Assembly (NCBI GenBank): GCA_004553625.1
Contig: SFKX01000025.1
Span: 1 to 35,014 of the forward strand
DNA length: 35,014 nt
From: Clostridiales bacterium
GTDB taxonomy: Bacteria; Bacillota_A; Clostridia; Oscillospirales; Oscillospiraceae
Reading direction: 5' to 3'
Shown here: positions 1-8,334 of the stretch, piece by piece
Layout of the letters: each line of letters begins with the position of its first letter
Numbering within the stretch: the first letter of the stretch is position 1
Notes under the pieces: generated by a model
Told to the model about the DNA's origin: nothing
Seen by the model: the letters and a program-made list of their open reading frames with translations, nothing else
The model's database searches: none
Made by a program: the position numbers and the translations under genes

Positions 1-2
1 TG

Positions 3-962
3 CTGGATGAGGTCAGCGAGTTCTTCACCGACGGCGAGGGCGAGGACGAGCTCCAGAACATCGAGGCGACCTTCATCAGAGGCAACGCCGAAGGCTTCCA
101 GATGCTCTACCTCTACAACCCACCGAAGAACCCCAACGCCCCCGTGGTGGTCTGGTGCCGGAAGATGGAGAAGCGCCCGGACTGCATCCACGTCCATGTG
201 GACTACCGGGACGTCCCTCCTGACTGGCTGGGCGCCAAGCTGATTGAGGCGGCTGAGATCCTCCGCGAAGTGGATGAGCGCCAGTGGAGATGGCTCTGGC
301 TCGGCCTCAGCATCGGCGTGGACGAGCTCATCTACTATATGTTCGGCGACGCTGCCATCCAGCGCCCGAGCCGTGACCACTACCGGATCATCGGCATCGG
401 CGTGGACTATGGCCAGCAGAACGCCACAACCTACCAAGCGGCCGGCCTGAATGAGTACGAGCACAAGCTGGACGGCCTGGCGGAATACTACCACAGCGGC
501 CGGGAGACCGGAACGCAGAAAAGCCCCAGCGAGTACGCCGGGGACTTCGTCAAGTTTTTGAACCTGCTGCATGAGACCTACTCATGCAGCACTTTTTATA
601 CCTTCATTGACCCATCGGCTCGCGGTCTGATGGAGGAGATCAAACGAGCCGCAAGAGGCACCGGCTACACCGTCCTGATCCGCGACGCTGAGAACGATGT
701 GGCCCTGGGCATCTCCCGGGTGCAGAAGCTACTGACCTTCAAGATGCTGGCCGTGTCTCCGGATCAGGAGAACGCGGTCCGGGAGTTCGGTCTCTACGAA
801 TACGACAAGGACAGCATCGACAAGGGGCGAGAGGTGCCGGTCAAAGTGGACGATCACTGCATGGACGCTATCCGCTATCTGGTCATGGGGATGTGGTCGA
901 AGATTAAGCACCACCTGCCCACCAAGGAAAAAGAGGATGAGCCGGAAGGAGTCATAAAATGA
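3..962 (+). CDS. terL: Terminase large subunit, C-terminal part (5' end outside window)
   Basis: The large terminase is the ATP-driven motor and nuclease that packages DNA into the prohead. The frame is already open at base 3, so the N-terminal ATPase with Walker A is off the window. The visible part begins with an acidic LDEVSEF segment typical of the Walker B/coupling region, followed by an LYNPP motif. The C-terminal RNase H-like nuclease domain shows the expected acidic residues in GVDYGQQN, FIDPSARG and DDHCMDAIRY. The gene overlaps the portal start by ATGA (959-962), indicating translational coupling. It fits the PBSX/phage terminase large family. The family call is firm; the true start is unknown. 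Confidence 0.93.
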   Translation: MDEVSEFFTDGEGEDELQNIEATFIRGNAEGFQMLYLYNPPKNPNAPVVVWCRKMEKRPDCIHVHVDYRDVPPDWLGAKLIEAAEILREVDERQWRWLWLGLSIGVDELIYYMFGDAAIQRPSRDHYRIIGIGVDYGQQNATTYQAAGLNEYEHKLDGLAEYYHSGRETGTQKSPSEYAGDFVKFLNLLHETYSCSTFYTFIDPSARGLMEEIKRAARGTGYTVLIRDAENDVALGISRVQKLLTFKMLAVSPDQENAVREFGLYEYDKDSIDKGREVPVKVDDHCMDAIRYLVMGMWSKIKHHLPTKEKEDEPEGVIK

Positions 963-2407
963 ACATTTTCGAGTATTTCAAAAAGAAGGGCATCGACACC
1001 ATCGACAGCTCCTTCTACACCAAGATCGCCATCTGGGACAGCTGGTACAGGGCGAACGTCAAGAAGTTCCACCAGTACCGCGTTTATCATGGCGCTGGGC
1101 AGTACACACGCTGCCAGCGCAAGAGCCTCGGCATGGGCAAGAAGATCTGCGAGGACATCAGCGATCTGCTGCTCAATGAGAGGGTCCGCATCACCATCCA
1201 GGACGACGCCACGGCCAAGTTCGTGAACAAGGTGCTGGAGGCTGCCAACTTTGCGGTCCAGGGCAACGAGTACCAAGAGCGCAAGGCCGCCTGCGGCACC
1301 GTGGCCTATGTGCCATATTTGACCAACATGGAAGTGGATGACGATGGCCGTGTCATCAGTGCCGACGTCAAAATGGACTATGTGGTGGCCAAGAACATCT
1401 ACCCCACAGCCTGGGAGAACTCCAGGATCACGGAGTGCATCTTCGTCTTCCCTAAGACCTACAAGCGCAAGAAGTACGCACAGTTCCAGCACCACAAGCT
1501 GGAACCGTGGAGGGATGAAAACGGCGAGGATCTGGGCCATCAGTATGTCATCGAGAACACCGTCGTGGAGTGCTCCAGCGGCGCCGGCCGTGAGCTGACT
1601 CCTGACGAGTGGAACAAGATCCCACACTTCAGTGGACTGGCTGCCAGGGTCGAGACCGGCAGCGACCATCCCCAGTTCGTCATTGACAAGCTGAACATCG
1701 CGAACAACGTGGACGAGGATGACACAAACCCGATGGGCGTGGCGCTTTTCGCCAATAGCCTCGACATCCTGGCCAAGATCGACCTGGAGTATGACAGCTA
1801 TGCCAATGAGTTCACCCTGGGCCGCAAGCGTGTCTTCGTTTCTCCGGAGCTTCTGACCACGGCGGACGGCTCCCTGGTATTTGATCCGGAGGACAGCGTC
1901 TTCTACAAGCTGCCGGAGGACTATTTCAAAGACACCAAGGAGGCCATCCACGAGAGCAACATGGCGCTCAGAGTGCAGGAGCACGAGCAGGCCATCAACA
2001 ACGACCTGAACCTGCTCTCCTTCAAGTGTGGTTTTGGCACGCAATACTACCGCTTCGAGCGCGGCGCGGTCGCGACCGCCACCCAGGTCATCAGCGAAAA
2101 CTCCGATATGTACCGGACGATCCAGAAGCATGAGATCATCCTGCACGACGTTCTGGTGGATTTGCTCCGGATCATCATCCGCCTGGGCAAGACGGCCAAC
2201 GTGCCCGGCCTGGTGGAGAACACCGACATCGTGATCGACTTCGACGACTCCATCATCGAAGACAAGCAGACGGAAAGAGCCGAGGACCGCAAAGACGTCG
2301 CCATGGGCGCCATGGGCCTGCCGGAGTACCGCTCGAAGTGGTACGGCGAGACGGAGGAGGTCGCAGCCAGCAAGCTGCCTGACCAGTCCGCCGGCGTTCT
2401 GATGTAA
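959..2407 (+). CDS. Portal protein (SPP1 gp6-like)
   Basis: This 482-residue protein would form the dodecameric portal ring at the capsid vertex through which DNA enters and to which the tail connects. The N-terminal stretch with WDSWYRANVKKFHQYRVY is characteristic of SPP1-type portals in Firmicutes phages, and the length is normal for that family. It lies directly after terminase and before the minor capsid gene, the standard order. It overlaps its upstream neighbour (ATGA) and shares one base with the next start (TAATG at 2405-2409), so the three genes read as one translationally coupled operon. No defect is seen. Confidence 0.92.
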   Translation: MNIFEYFKKKGIDTIDSSFYTKIAIWDSWYRANVKKFHQYRVYHGAGQYTRCQRKSLGMGKKICEDISDLLLNERVRITIQDDATAKFVNKVLEAANFAVQGNEYQERKAACGTVAYVPYLTNMEVDDDGRVISADVKMDYVVAKNIYPTAWENSRITECIFVFPKTYKRKKYAQFQHHKLEPWRDENGEDLGHQYVIENTVVECSSGAGRELTPDEWNKIPHFSGLAARVETGSDHPQFVIDKLNIANNVDEDDTNPMGVALFANSLDILAKIDLEYDSYANEFTLGRKRVFVSPELLTTADGSLVFDPEDSVFYKLPEDYFKDTKEAIHESNMALRVQEHEQAINNDLNLLSFKCGFGTQYYRFERGAVATATQVISENSDMYRTIQKHEIILHDVLVDLLRIIIRLGKTANVPGLVENTDIVIDFDDSIIEDKQTERAEDRKDVAMGAMGLPEYRSKWYGETEEVAASKLPDQSAGVLM

Positions 2408-3583
2408 TGGATCAGAGCTACCACGACCTACTGGCCGCCGGCGTCGAGAAGCGCTTCCGGGACCTGGAGATGGCGATCATGGACGACATCATCCGCCGGA
2501 TCCGGAAGGCCGGCACAATCACCGACTCGGCCGACTGGCAGATCCAGCGCCTCATCATCCTGGGCAACAGCACCCAGGACATCGAGGACCTGATCCGGAA
2601 GGCCGTGGACGGAAACGAGGAGGAAGTCCGCCGGCTCTACGCTGAGGTCATCGAGCGGGAATATACCCGCGACCGCAGCCTCTACGAGCACGCCCCTGGC
2701 TGATGTCTACAACGGCTACCTGGACGACGCCATCACCGGCATGGCCAACGGCGCCTACGACTACAACACGCTGGTCCGCCGTATGGTCAGCCAGATGACA
2801 GCCTCCGGGCTCCGGACCGACCACGCCTTCAGCGATGGCGGCAGCGACTACGGCGTGGACTACTCCAGCGGCTGGCACAATCGCGTGGACGTGGCCGCCC
2901 GCCGTGCGCTGCTCACCGGCTTCGGCCAGCTGACGCAGCACGTCACGGATCTGAACGCCCAGCGGCTGGGGACTGACTACTTCGAGGTCACATGGCACGC
3001 CGGAGCTCGTCCGGATCACGCTGCATGGCAGGGCAAGGTCTACACCAAGGAGCAGCTGACGACCAAGTGCGGCCTGGGCACCGGTCCGGGCCTGCTGGGC
3101 TGGAACTGCCACCACAAATACTACCCGTTCATCCCTGGCGTGAGCGAGCGGCTCTACACCGACGAATGGCTGGAGGAGCAGAACGCCAGGGAAAACACTC
3201 CGCGACGCTTCCGTGGCAAGGAGTACACCACCTACGAGGCCACCCAGAAGCAGAGGCAGATGGAGACGGCCATGAGGGCCCGGCGTGAGCAGGTGCAGCT
3301 CCTTCGTGCCGGAGGGGCTGACAAGGAAGATATTACCATCGCCCAGTGCAAGTACCAGGCCCAGCTGGAACAGTACCGCAGCTTCTCGAAGGCGATGGGC
3401 CTGGAGGAGCAGACGGAGCGCATCTACACGGGACGCACCCCGGGCAGGATCTCACCGAGCCCGCAGGTCTACGCGCAATGGCAGGCCGAGCAGGCGGCCA
3501 AAGCGGCCAACCGTGCGAAAGAACGCGCCGAGAAGCAGCGCAGAGCGGCCCAGGACGCCGCTCAGAAGGGAGCAAGCACATGA
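2407..3583 (+). pseudogene. Minor capsid protein (phage minor capsid protein 2 type), frameshifted with probable internal deletion
   Basis: The protein is split over two frames. The first 98 codons (2407-2703) end at TGA after SLYEHAPG. The remainder is open in another frame from before 2693 and continues to 3583 as PLADVYNGYLDDAI and onward. The downstream part has the hallmarks of the family: SGWHNRVDVAARRA, HAGARPDHAAWQGK, GWNCHHKYYPFIPG and YTTYEATQKQRQME. From memory of relatives, about 45-50 residues normally separate the two halves, so a deletion that is not a multiple of three near 2690-2700 is likely. The first ATG for the second piece is 2741, with no strong ribosome-binding site. 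The product would be a portal-proximal capsid protein. A sequencing error alone would not explain the missing residues. Confidence 0.75.
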
Positions 3584-3873
3584 TCCGGATAAACGTCAAG
3601 GACACCGGGATCACCGTCTCAGGGCACGCACAGCGGCTCCCTGGGGCGTCTCCCGGGCACAACATAATTTGCGCCGGCGTCTCGGCGCTGACCCTCACAC
3701 TGATCGAGGGGCTGCGCGAGGTGGCGGGCATCGAGATCCAGGAGAGCGTCAGCCCGGGCAGCACTGTCATCAGCTGGCCGGATCTGAACGAGATCGGCCG
3801 GGCGCTGGTCCGCACTTATGTCCTGGGCCTGGAAGGCATCCGGGACAGCTATGGAGAAATAACGATAATTTGA
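3580..3873 (+). CDS. prp: Prp-like cysteine protease
   Basis: This 97-residue protein matches the ribosomal-processing cysteine protease Prp fold family. The two catalytic positions are visible: His16 in SGHA and Cys31 in IICAGVS. In Firmicutes, Prp removes an N-terminal extension ending in a Q-F-F type motif from ribosomal protein L27, and it is known to process some staphylococcal phage structural proteins. Here the gene sits directly before scaffold and capsid genes whose products begin with FNLQLF, which supplies the likely substrates. The start is set by an ATGA overlap with the preceding gene. A longer upstream open frame exists but overlaps the minor capsid gene, so the short form is preferred. 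Confidence 0.82.
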   Translation: MIRINVKDTGITVSGHAQRLPGASPGHNIICAGVSALTLTLIEGLREVAGIEIQESVSPGSTVISWPDLNEIGRALVRTYVLGLEGIRDSYGEITII

Positions 3874-3891
3874 GCGCCGCGAGGCGCTTTT
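3873..3891 (+). terminator. Short hairpin plus T-run after the protease gene
   Basis: A 6-bp stem (AGCGCC / GGCGCT) closes a GCGA tetraloop and is followed by TTTT. It starts in the protease stop codon. It may be an attenuating terminator or an RNA-processing or stabilising hairpin that separates head-assembly genes from the highly expressed scaffold and capsid. Confidence 0.5.
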
Positions 3892-3903
3892 ATTATGAGC
3901 AGA

Positions 3904-3923
3904 CGCCGGGCTCTGAGCCGGCG
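3904..3923 (+). other. Second stem-loop in the leader of the scaffold gene
   Basis: CGCCGG and CCGGCG form a 6-bp inverted repeat around an 8-base loop, about 40 bases upstream of the scaffold start. No T-run follows, so a simple terminator is unlikely. It could stabilise the scaffold/capsid message. Confidence 0.35.
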
Positions 3924-3963
3924 GGAATGTTCACGCACATTACAAAAACGGAGGAATGACCCA

Positions 3964-4584
3964 ATGAAAAAGCATTTTAACCTTCAGCTCTTTGACAACG
4001 GCGGCGAGGGCGGCTCTGGCGGAGGTCAGGGTGGAAACGCTGGGAACGGTAACGGCAGCCAGGGAAATGCCGGGAATAATGGAGGCACCGGAGGCTACAG
4101 CTTCCAGCAGGCCGAGGAGATCGCCCAGGCTCGTGCAGAACGCGCCGAGAAGGCCGCTCTCAGCTCCTACTTCAAGCAGCAGGGCATGAGCGAGGAGGAA
4201 ATCAACCAGGCGATCAAAGACTTCAAGGCCAACCGCGAGAAACAGCGCCCCAATGTGGACGCCATCACCAAAGAGCGCGATGACGCGCTCGCAGAACTGG
4301 CCCAGATGAAGAACAGCCAGACCCTCGCCCAGAAGGGCGTCCGCGCCGAGGACACTGACTACGTCATGTTCAAGATCGCGGCCCTGATGAAAGAGGACAG
4401 CAAGCTCGACTTCGAGAAGGCCGCCACCAAGTTCCTGAAAGAAAACCCCCGCTTTACTACCAGCGGCAGCGGGTCCTACCGCGTGAAGACCGGCACGGAA
4501 AGTTCCGGGGCGGGCAGCTCTGGAAATCAGAACAGCAACGACTTCATCAACGCTGCCATCCGCAGAAAAGCGGGCCGCAACTAA
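3964..4584 (+). CDS. Capsid scaffolding protein (DUF4355-like) with LQLF leader
   Basis: This 206-residue protein is predicted to be the internal scaffold that guides prohead assembly. After the leader MKKHFNLQLF comes a Gly/Asn-rich low-complexity stretch (about residues 12-45), then a charged helical region with coiled-coil character (about 48-120) containing the recurrent RAERAEKAAL pattern. The C-terminus is polar and flexible, as expected for a scaffold that contacts capsid protein. The start at 3964 is chosen over the upstream in-frame ATG at 3895 because GGAGG lies just before it and because it exposes the leader shared with the major capsid and tail tube. It directly precedes the major capsid gene. 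Confidence 0.85.
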   Translation: MKKHFNLQLFDNGGEGGSGGGQGGNAGNGNGSQGNAGNNGGTGGYSFQQAEEIAQARAERAEKAALSSYFKQQGMSEEEINQAIKDFKANREKQRPNVDAITKERDDALAELAQMKNSQTLAQKGVRAEDTDYVMFKIAALMKEDSKLDFEKAATKFLKENPRFTTSGSGSYRVKTGTESSGAGSSGNQNSNDFINAAIRRKAGRN

Positions 4585-4607
4585 CAAAATTATGGAGGAA
4601 TAACCAC

Positions 4608-5582
4608 ATGAAAAAGTATTTTAATCTTCAGCTTTTTGCGACCGACGCTCAGATCATTGACAGATCCGGCGCCGAGTCTCTGATCCCCGAGGACCGTGCT
4701 GCGGAAATCATCCAGGGCGCCATCGCTCAGTCCGCTGTCCTCACCATGGGCCGCCGTCTGGCCAATATGACCGCAGCTCAGACCCGTCTCCCTGTTCTGG
4801 ACGCTCTGCCCATCGCCTACTTCGTGAACGGCGACACCGGTCAGAAGAAGACCACCAGACAGGCATGGGACAAGAAGACCATCGTCGCCGAGGAGATCGC
4901 GGTCATCGTGCCCATCCCCGAGGCCGTGCTGGACGACGCTGACTATGACATCTGGGGCGAGGTCCGTCCCCGCATCCAGGAGGCCTTCGGCCAGGTCATT
5001 GACGCGGCCATCCTGTTCGGCACCGATAAGCCGGCAACCTGGAGAGAGGGCCTGGTGCCTTCTGCCGTTGCCGCTGGCTCCACTAAGAAGATCACCGCTG
5101 ACCTCTACACCGATCTGCTCGGCGAAGGCGGCACCATTTCCAAGGTGGAGGAGTCTGGCTACTTCGTGACCGGTCACGTCGCTGACATCGGTATGCGTGC
5201 CAAGCTCCGTGGCCTGAAGAACAACAGCGGCAACCCCCTGTTCCTGAACTCTATGCAGCAGGCCGGCAACTACACCCTGGACGGCTCCGCCATCCAGTTC
5301 CCTCGCAATGGCGCCTTCGACAAGACCAAGGCCCACATGATCTCCGGCGACTTTTCTCAGCTGGTTTACAGCATCCGCCAGGACATCACCTTCAAGCTGT
5401 TCACCGAGGGCGTCGTGCAGAACACTGACGGCACCATCGCCTACAACCTGATGCAGAACGACATGGTGGCCCTTCGTGCTGTCATGCGTCTGGGCTGGGA
5501 GATCCCGAACCCTGTCAACGCCATGGCCAAGGAAAAGGCGAAGCGCTTCCCGTTTGCCGTGCTGACCCCTGCCGGCGCCTAA
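4608..5582 (+). CDS. Major capsid protein, HK97 fold, with LQLF leader
   Basis: This 324-residue protein follows the scaffold gene behind TATGGAGGAATAACCAC. After the leader MKKYFNLQLF the sequence shows features of the HK97-fold capsid family in Firmicutes phages: VLTMGRRLANMTAAQTRLPV, KTIVAEEIAVIVPIPEAVLD (E-loop and spine-helix region) and a C-terminal domain ending with DMVALRAVMRLGWEI. The leader is short, so the long delta domain of HK97 itself is replaced by a separate scaffold. Codon use is strongly biased, fitting high expression. The family call is confident. Leader removal by the phage Prp is inferred. Confidence 0.93.
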   Translation: MKKYFNLQLFATDAQIIDRSGAESLIPEDRAAEIIQGAIAQSAVLTMGRRLANMTAAQTRLPVLDALPIAYFVNGDTGQKKTTRQAWDKKTIVAEEIAVIVPIPEAVLDDADYDIWGEVRPRIQEAFGQVIDAAILFGTDKPATWREGLVPSAVAAGSTKKITADLYTDLLGEGGTISKVEESGYFVTGHVADIGMRAKLRGLKNNSGNPLFLNSMQQAGNYTLDGSAIQFPRNGAFDKTKAHMISGDFSQLVYSIRQDITFKLFTEGVVQNTDGTIAYNLMQNDMVALRAVMRLGWEIPNPVNAMAKEKAKRFPFAVLTPAGA

Positions 5583-5601
5583 GTAAAGGAGGTGCAGCCT
5601 G

Positions 5602-6027
5602 ATGTACGTCTCCTATGATTTTTACAAGCAGACCTTCGGGGACACGATCCCCGAGGCTGACTTCTCCAAAGTCGAGGCCAAAGCGGAGGCGGTCATCGGC
5701 TACCTGACCTATATCAACGGGGACATCTTCGCCAAAGAGGACAACCGCGTGAAGCTCGCGGTCTGCGCTGCGGCGGAGGTCGTCCATTATCACAACAACC
5801 AGGCCAGCGCAAACGGCAACCAGGCTGCAGGTGTGAAAAGCGAGACCAACGACGGCTACTCCGTGACCTACATCACGGAGGGCCAGGATGGCCAGACCGC
5901 TGAGGAACTGCTCCGCAAGAAGATCCTCGAAGCGGTCCGCGTCTACCTGCTGCCGACCGGATGGCTGAGCCGATCCCTGAAGGGAGGCTGCCGCCATGTA
6001 TGTGCAGACTGCGATAACAGTCTTTAA
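5602..6027 (+). CDS. Head-tail connector (adaptor) protein
   Basis: This 141-residue protein occupies the slot just after the major capsid where siphophages encode the adaptor that binds the portal ring (gp6/gp15 type). It begins MYVSYDFYKQTFG, followed by helices with the EAKAEAVIGYLTY pattern and a C-terminal EELLRKKILEAVRVYL, common in these all-helical connectors. AAAGGAGG precedes the start. Its 3' end overlaps the next gene by 32 bases. The call rests on position and general similarity; no catalytic motif is expected. Confidence 0.75.
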   Translation: MYVSYDFYKQTFGDTIPEADFSKVEAKAEAVIGYLTYINGDIFAKEDNRVKLAVCAAAEVVHYHNNQASANGNQAAGVKSETNDGYSVTYITEGQDGQTAEELLRKKILEAVRVYLLPTGWLSRSLKGGCRHVCADCDNSL

Positions 6028-6421
6028 CAAACGCCTGGGCGCTGATCGGCGCGAGGTCTACTTCCCGACCTGCATCCGCAGCGCGTCCTTCCTGGAGAAC
6101 AAGAGCTCCGGCCACTCTACGGACGGAGCTCACTCCCAGAGCCTCGCCTACAAGCTGAGGATCCCGCTGGGAGCGAAGATCCAGGACGGCCGGAGCTACG
6201 TCCCGGCGGATAAGTTCCGCCAGCTGGACGAGGAGGCAGCCGCCAAGGCGTGGACGCTCCAGACCGGCGACTATGTGCTGCCTATGGCGACCGAGCTGAC
6301 GGCTCCGGTCGATCAGAAGCAGATGGAGGCGCTCGGCCAGCTGATCTACGTCAAGGAGTACGCGGACAACACCATCAGAGGCTCGGCCGCCGTGAAGCAC
6401 TGGCGGATCGGAGGCGAATAA
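5996..6421 (+). CDS. Putative head closure protein (DUF6751-like)
   Basis: A 141-residue protein whose start lies inside the end of the connector gene, with AGGGAGG upstream. The sequence (MYVQTAITVFNKRLG, then LRIPLGAKIQDGRSYVPADKF and LQTGDYVLPM) resembles small proteins found between connector and tail completion genes in Clostridia phages. Its position fits a head closure or stopper role. The family name is from memory and less certain than the position. The stop overlaps the following ATG (TAATG). Confidence 0.65.
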   Translation: MYVQTAITVFNKRLGADRREVYFPTCIRSASFLENKSSGHSTDGAHSQSLAYKLRIPLGAKIQDGRSYVPADKFRQLDEEAAAKAWTLQTGDYVLPMATELTAPVDQKQMEALGQLIYVKEYADNTIRGSAAVKHWRIGGE

Positions 6422-6795
6422 TGGCGTTTAAGCCCATCACCAACCCCAGGGGCGCCATCATCCAGGGAAAGAACGGCAAGGCCGAGCTGATCTGGAACGC
6501 CGGCTGCGCCCCGAGAATGAACGAAGTGCTCAGCAAGAAGCAGGAGATCATCGACAGCGAAGTGCTCAGGCTCTGCGCTCCGATGGTCCCAAAGCGCACC
6601 GGCGCCCTGGAGCGATCCGGCACGCTGGGCACCGTCATCGGCTCCGGCGAGGTGCAGTACATCGCACCATACGCCCGCCGGCAGTATTACAACACCAGCC
6701 AGACCCGCAGCTACGACTCCAGGCGTGGCGGTATGTGGTTTGAGCGAATGAAAACCGCACACAGGACGCAGATCCTGAAGCTGGTCAACAAGTAA
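6421..6795 (+). CDS. Minor capsid protein / tail completion protein (Minor_capsid_2-like)
   Basis: 124 residues from ATG 6421, which overlaps the previous stop. An in-frame upstream start at 6250 would only extend through the neighbouring gene and is rejected. The core pattern MVPKRTGALERSG, then YIAPYARRQYYN and WFERMKTAHR, is typical of the small minor capsid/HK97 gp10-like family that joins head and tail. It sits in the usual order between head closure and tail terminator. Confidence 0.78.
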   Translation: MAFKPITNPRGAIIQGKNGKAELIWNAGCAPRMNEVLSKKQEIIDSEVLRLCAPMVPKRTGALERSGTLGTVIGSGEVQYIAPYARRQYYNTSQTRSYDSRRGGMWFERMKTAHRTQILKLVNK

Positions 6796-6807
6796 AGGAG
6801 GCCCGAA

Positions 6808-7233
6808 ATGGTCAAATCAATCATCGAGGGCGTCGCTGACTTCTTCAAGGACTGCCCTCTCCTCAATGCCGGAGTGTTCCGCGTGGACGCCCTGGGGGAC
6901 GAACCGCAGGAGTACACCATCGAGACGGGGATCTTCAACCCGATCATCGAGACATACATCGACGGCAGCTCCGACCGGCGCTACCAGTTCAACTTCGGCA
7001 GCCGGGAGTATTACAGCATGGACCGGCTCCAGAACATCGCCAACAGCACCTTCTACGAGGACTTCGCCAACTGGGTCGAGGCTCAGGAGGCTGCCGGCAA
7101 TTTTCCGGAGCTGCCGGAAGGTATGCACCCAGAACAGCTCAGCGTGCTCTCGTCTGGCTATATGTTCGACGAGTCCATGAGGAACGCACGCTACCAGATC
7201 CAGTTAGAACTCATTTATCACAAGGAGGCATAA
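6808..7233 (+). CDS. Tail terminator / minor capsid protein (Minor_capsid_3-like)
   Basis: 141 residues behind TAAAGGAGGCCCGAA. Motifs such as EEYTIE-like QEYTIETGIFNPIIETYIDG, then FGSREYYS and a C-terminal YQIQLELIYHKEA are characteristic of the protein that caps the tail tube next to the head in Gram-positive siphophages. It is immediately followed by the tail tube gene, the conserved order. No anomalies are seen. Confidence 0.78.
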   Translation: MVKSIIEGVADFFKDCPLLNAGVFRVDALGDEPQEYTIETGIFNPIIETYIDGSSDRRYQFNFGSREYYSMDRLQNIANSTFYEDFANWVEAQEAAGNFPELPEGMHPEQLSVLSSGYMFDESMRNARYQIQLELIYHKEA

Positions 7234-7237
7234 GCAC

Positions 7238-7798
7238 ATGAAAAAGTTCAATCTCCAGCTCTTTGACGAGAGCCGTGCCGCCCTGCTTCGCAACGCCATC
7301 GCGGACTATGCCGAGATCGACGGCGTGTTCGAGCTCATGGGCACCGGCTTCACGACTCTGGATGAGAGCCCCAACGCACAGACCGACAGCGAGACCTACA
7401 TCAACGAGAGTACCGCGTCCACTGACATCACCGGCTACGAGACGGAGTTCTCCTATGAGTCCCGTCTGATCCCTTCCCAGAAGGCGATCTACAAGCTCTG
7501 GAAGATGGGCCGCGACCATGCGACCGGCACTGACGCCCAGCTGAAGTACGTCCGCGTCGAGCTGTTCAACCCTATCGGCACTCCTTCCGAGGCTACCGCC
7601 GAATACACTGCCCGCCAGTTCACCGTGGCCAATGAGGTCAGCGATAACTCCGGCGCTGGTGGTGAGAAGATCAGCGTCTCCGGCGTGCTGCACGCCGTCG
7701 GCGATCCTATCCAGGGCAAGTTCGACACCGTGACCAAGAAGTTCACGGCCGGCGACTTCAAGGGCAAGTATGACACCGCAGCGCAGTCTGCGGGTTAA
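7238..7798 (+). CDS. Major tail tube protein with LQLF leader
   Basis: 186 residues. It begins MKKFNLQLF, nearly identical to the leaders of scaffold and major capsid, then DESRAALLRNAIADYAEIDG. The body is beta-rich (FELMGTGFTTLDESPNAQ, YETEFSYESRLIPSQKAIYKLW), as in siphophage tail tubes, and the C-terminus has KFDTVTKKFTAGDFKGKY. It is the last gene before a strong terminator and precedes the tail assembly chaperones. A Prp-type leader on a tail tube is uncommon, and its removal here is an inference. Confidence 0.85.
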   Translation: MKKFNLQLFDESRAALLRNAIADYAEIDGVFELMGTGFTTLDESPNAQTDSETYINESTASTDITGYETEFSYESRLIPSQKAIYKLWKMGRDHATGTDAQLKYVRVELFNPIGTPSEATAEYTARQFTVANEVSDNSGAGGEKISVSGVLHAVGDPIQGKFDTVTKKFTAGDFKGKYDTAAQSAG

Positions 7799-7851
7799 TT
7801 AAGCAACTACTGGCTCCGCGCGACTGGCCTGATCAGGCAGTGAGCGACCAG

Positions 7852-7892
7852 GCACCAGCAGGCCAAACGGTGCAGCCTGCTGGTGCTTTTTT
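7852..7892 (+). terminator. Rho-independent terminator after the tail tube gene
   Basis: A perfect 11-bp inverted repeat (GCACCAGCAGG / CCTGCTGGTGC) with a 13-base loop is followed by six T. It would reduce transcription from the abundant tail tube into the less needed chaperone and tape measure genes. Confidence 0.88.
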
Positions 7893-7924
7893 CATAGCAC
7901 CGACCAATGGAGGAAAACAGAATA

Positions 7925-8329
7925 ATGGAATTGATCATTAACAACGTCAAGCTCGAAGGCGACCTGATGGACGCCGACTTCATGGAGAAGTTCGAGACCG
8001 CGATGATTAAAATGCGCGACACGGCTCAGCAGAAAAGAGGCGAGAACTTCCCGACCGCTGCGGCCAACTACCGCGCACAGTGCGAGGTGGTCAACACCTG
8101 CTTCGACGAGATCTTCGGCGCCGGCACGGCCGTCAAGCTGTTCGGCGGCAAGATGAACGTCATGGAGCACCTGAAGGCCATCGAGAAGGTGAGCGAGTGG
8201 GCTGCCGGAGAACGCAAGACCCTGAACGACTTCACCAACCGCTACACCCAGCGCCAGCAGAACGCCGTCCGTAATATGCAGACCGCGCAGTTCGTCTCTC
8301 AGAAGCACGGCAAGGGTAAAAAGCACTGA
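7925..8329 (+). CDS. Tail assembly chaperone (upstream member)
   Basis: 134 residues from ATG 7925, placed after GGAGGAAAACAGAATA; the ATG at 7907 contains part of the ribosome-binding site and is rejected. The protein is small, charged and helical (MELIINNVKLEGDLMDADF), with a basic tail ending KHGKGKKH. It lies between tail tube and tape measure, the position of the G/GT-type chaperone that coats the tape measure during assembly. Its 3' end carries GGT AAA AAG just before the stop, a candidate slip site into the next frame. Confidence 0.75.
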   Translation: MELIINNVKLEGDLMDADFMEKFETAMIKMRDTAQQKRGENFPTAAANYRAQCEVVNTCFDEIFGAGTAVKLFGGKMNVMEHLKAIEKVSEWAAGERKTLNDFTNRYTQRQQNAVRNMQTAQFVSQKHGKGKKH

Positions 8330-8334
8330 ATTTA

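Noticed and set aside
875..2146. Long minus-strand open frame opposite the portal gene
   Set aside because: It is the antisense shadow of a well-supported portal gene, in a GC-rich sequence where antisense frames stay open; it has no ribosome-binding site and a Val/Leu/Asp-biased composition.
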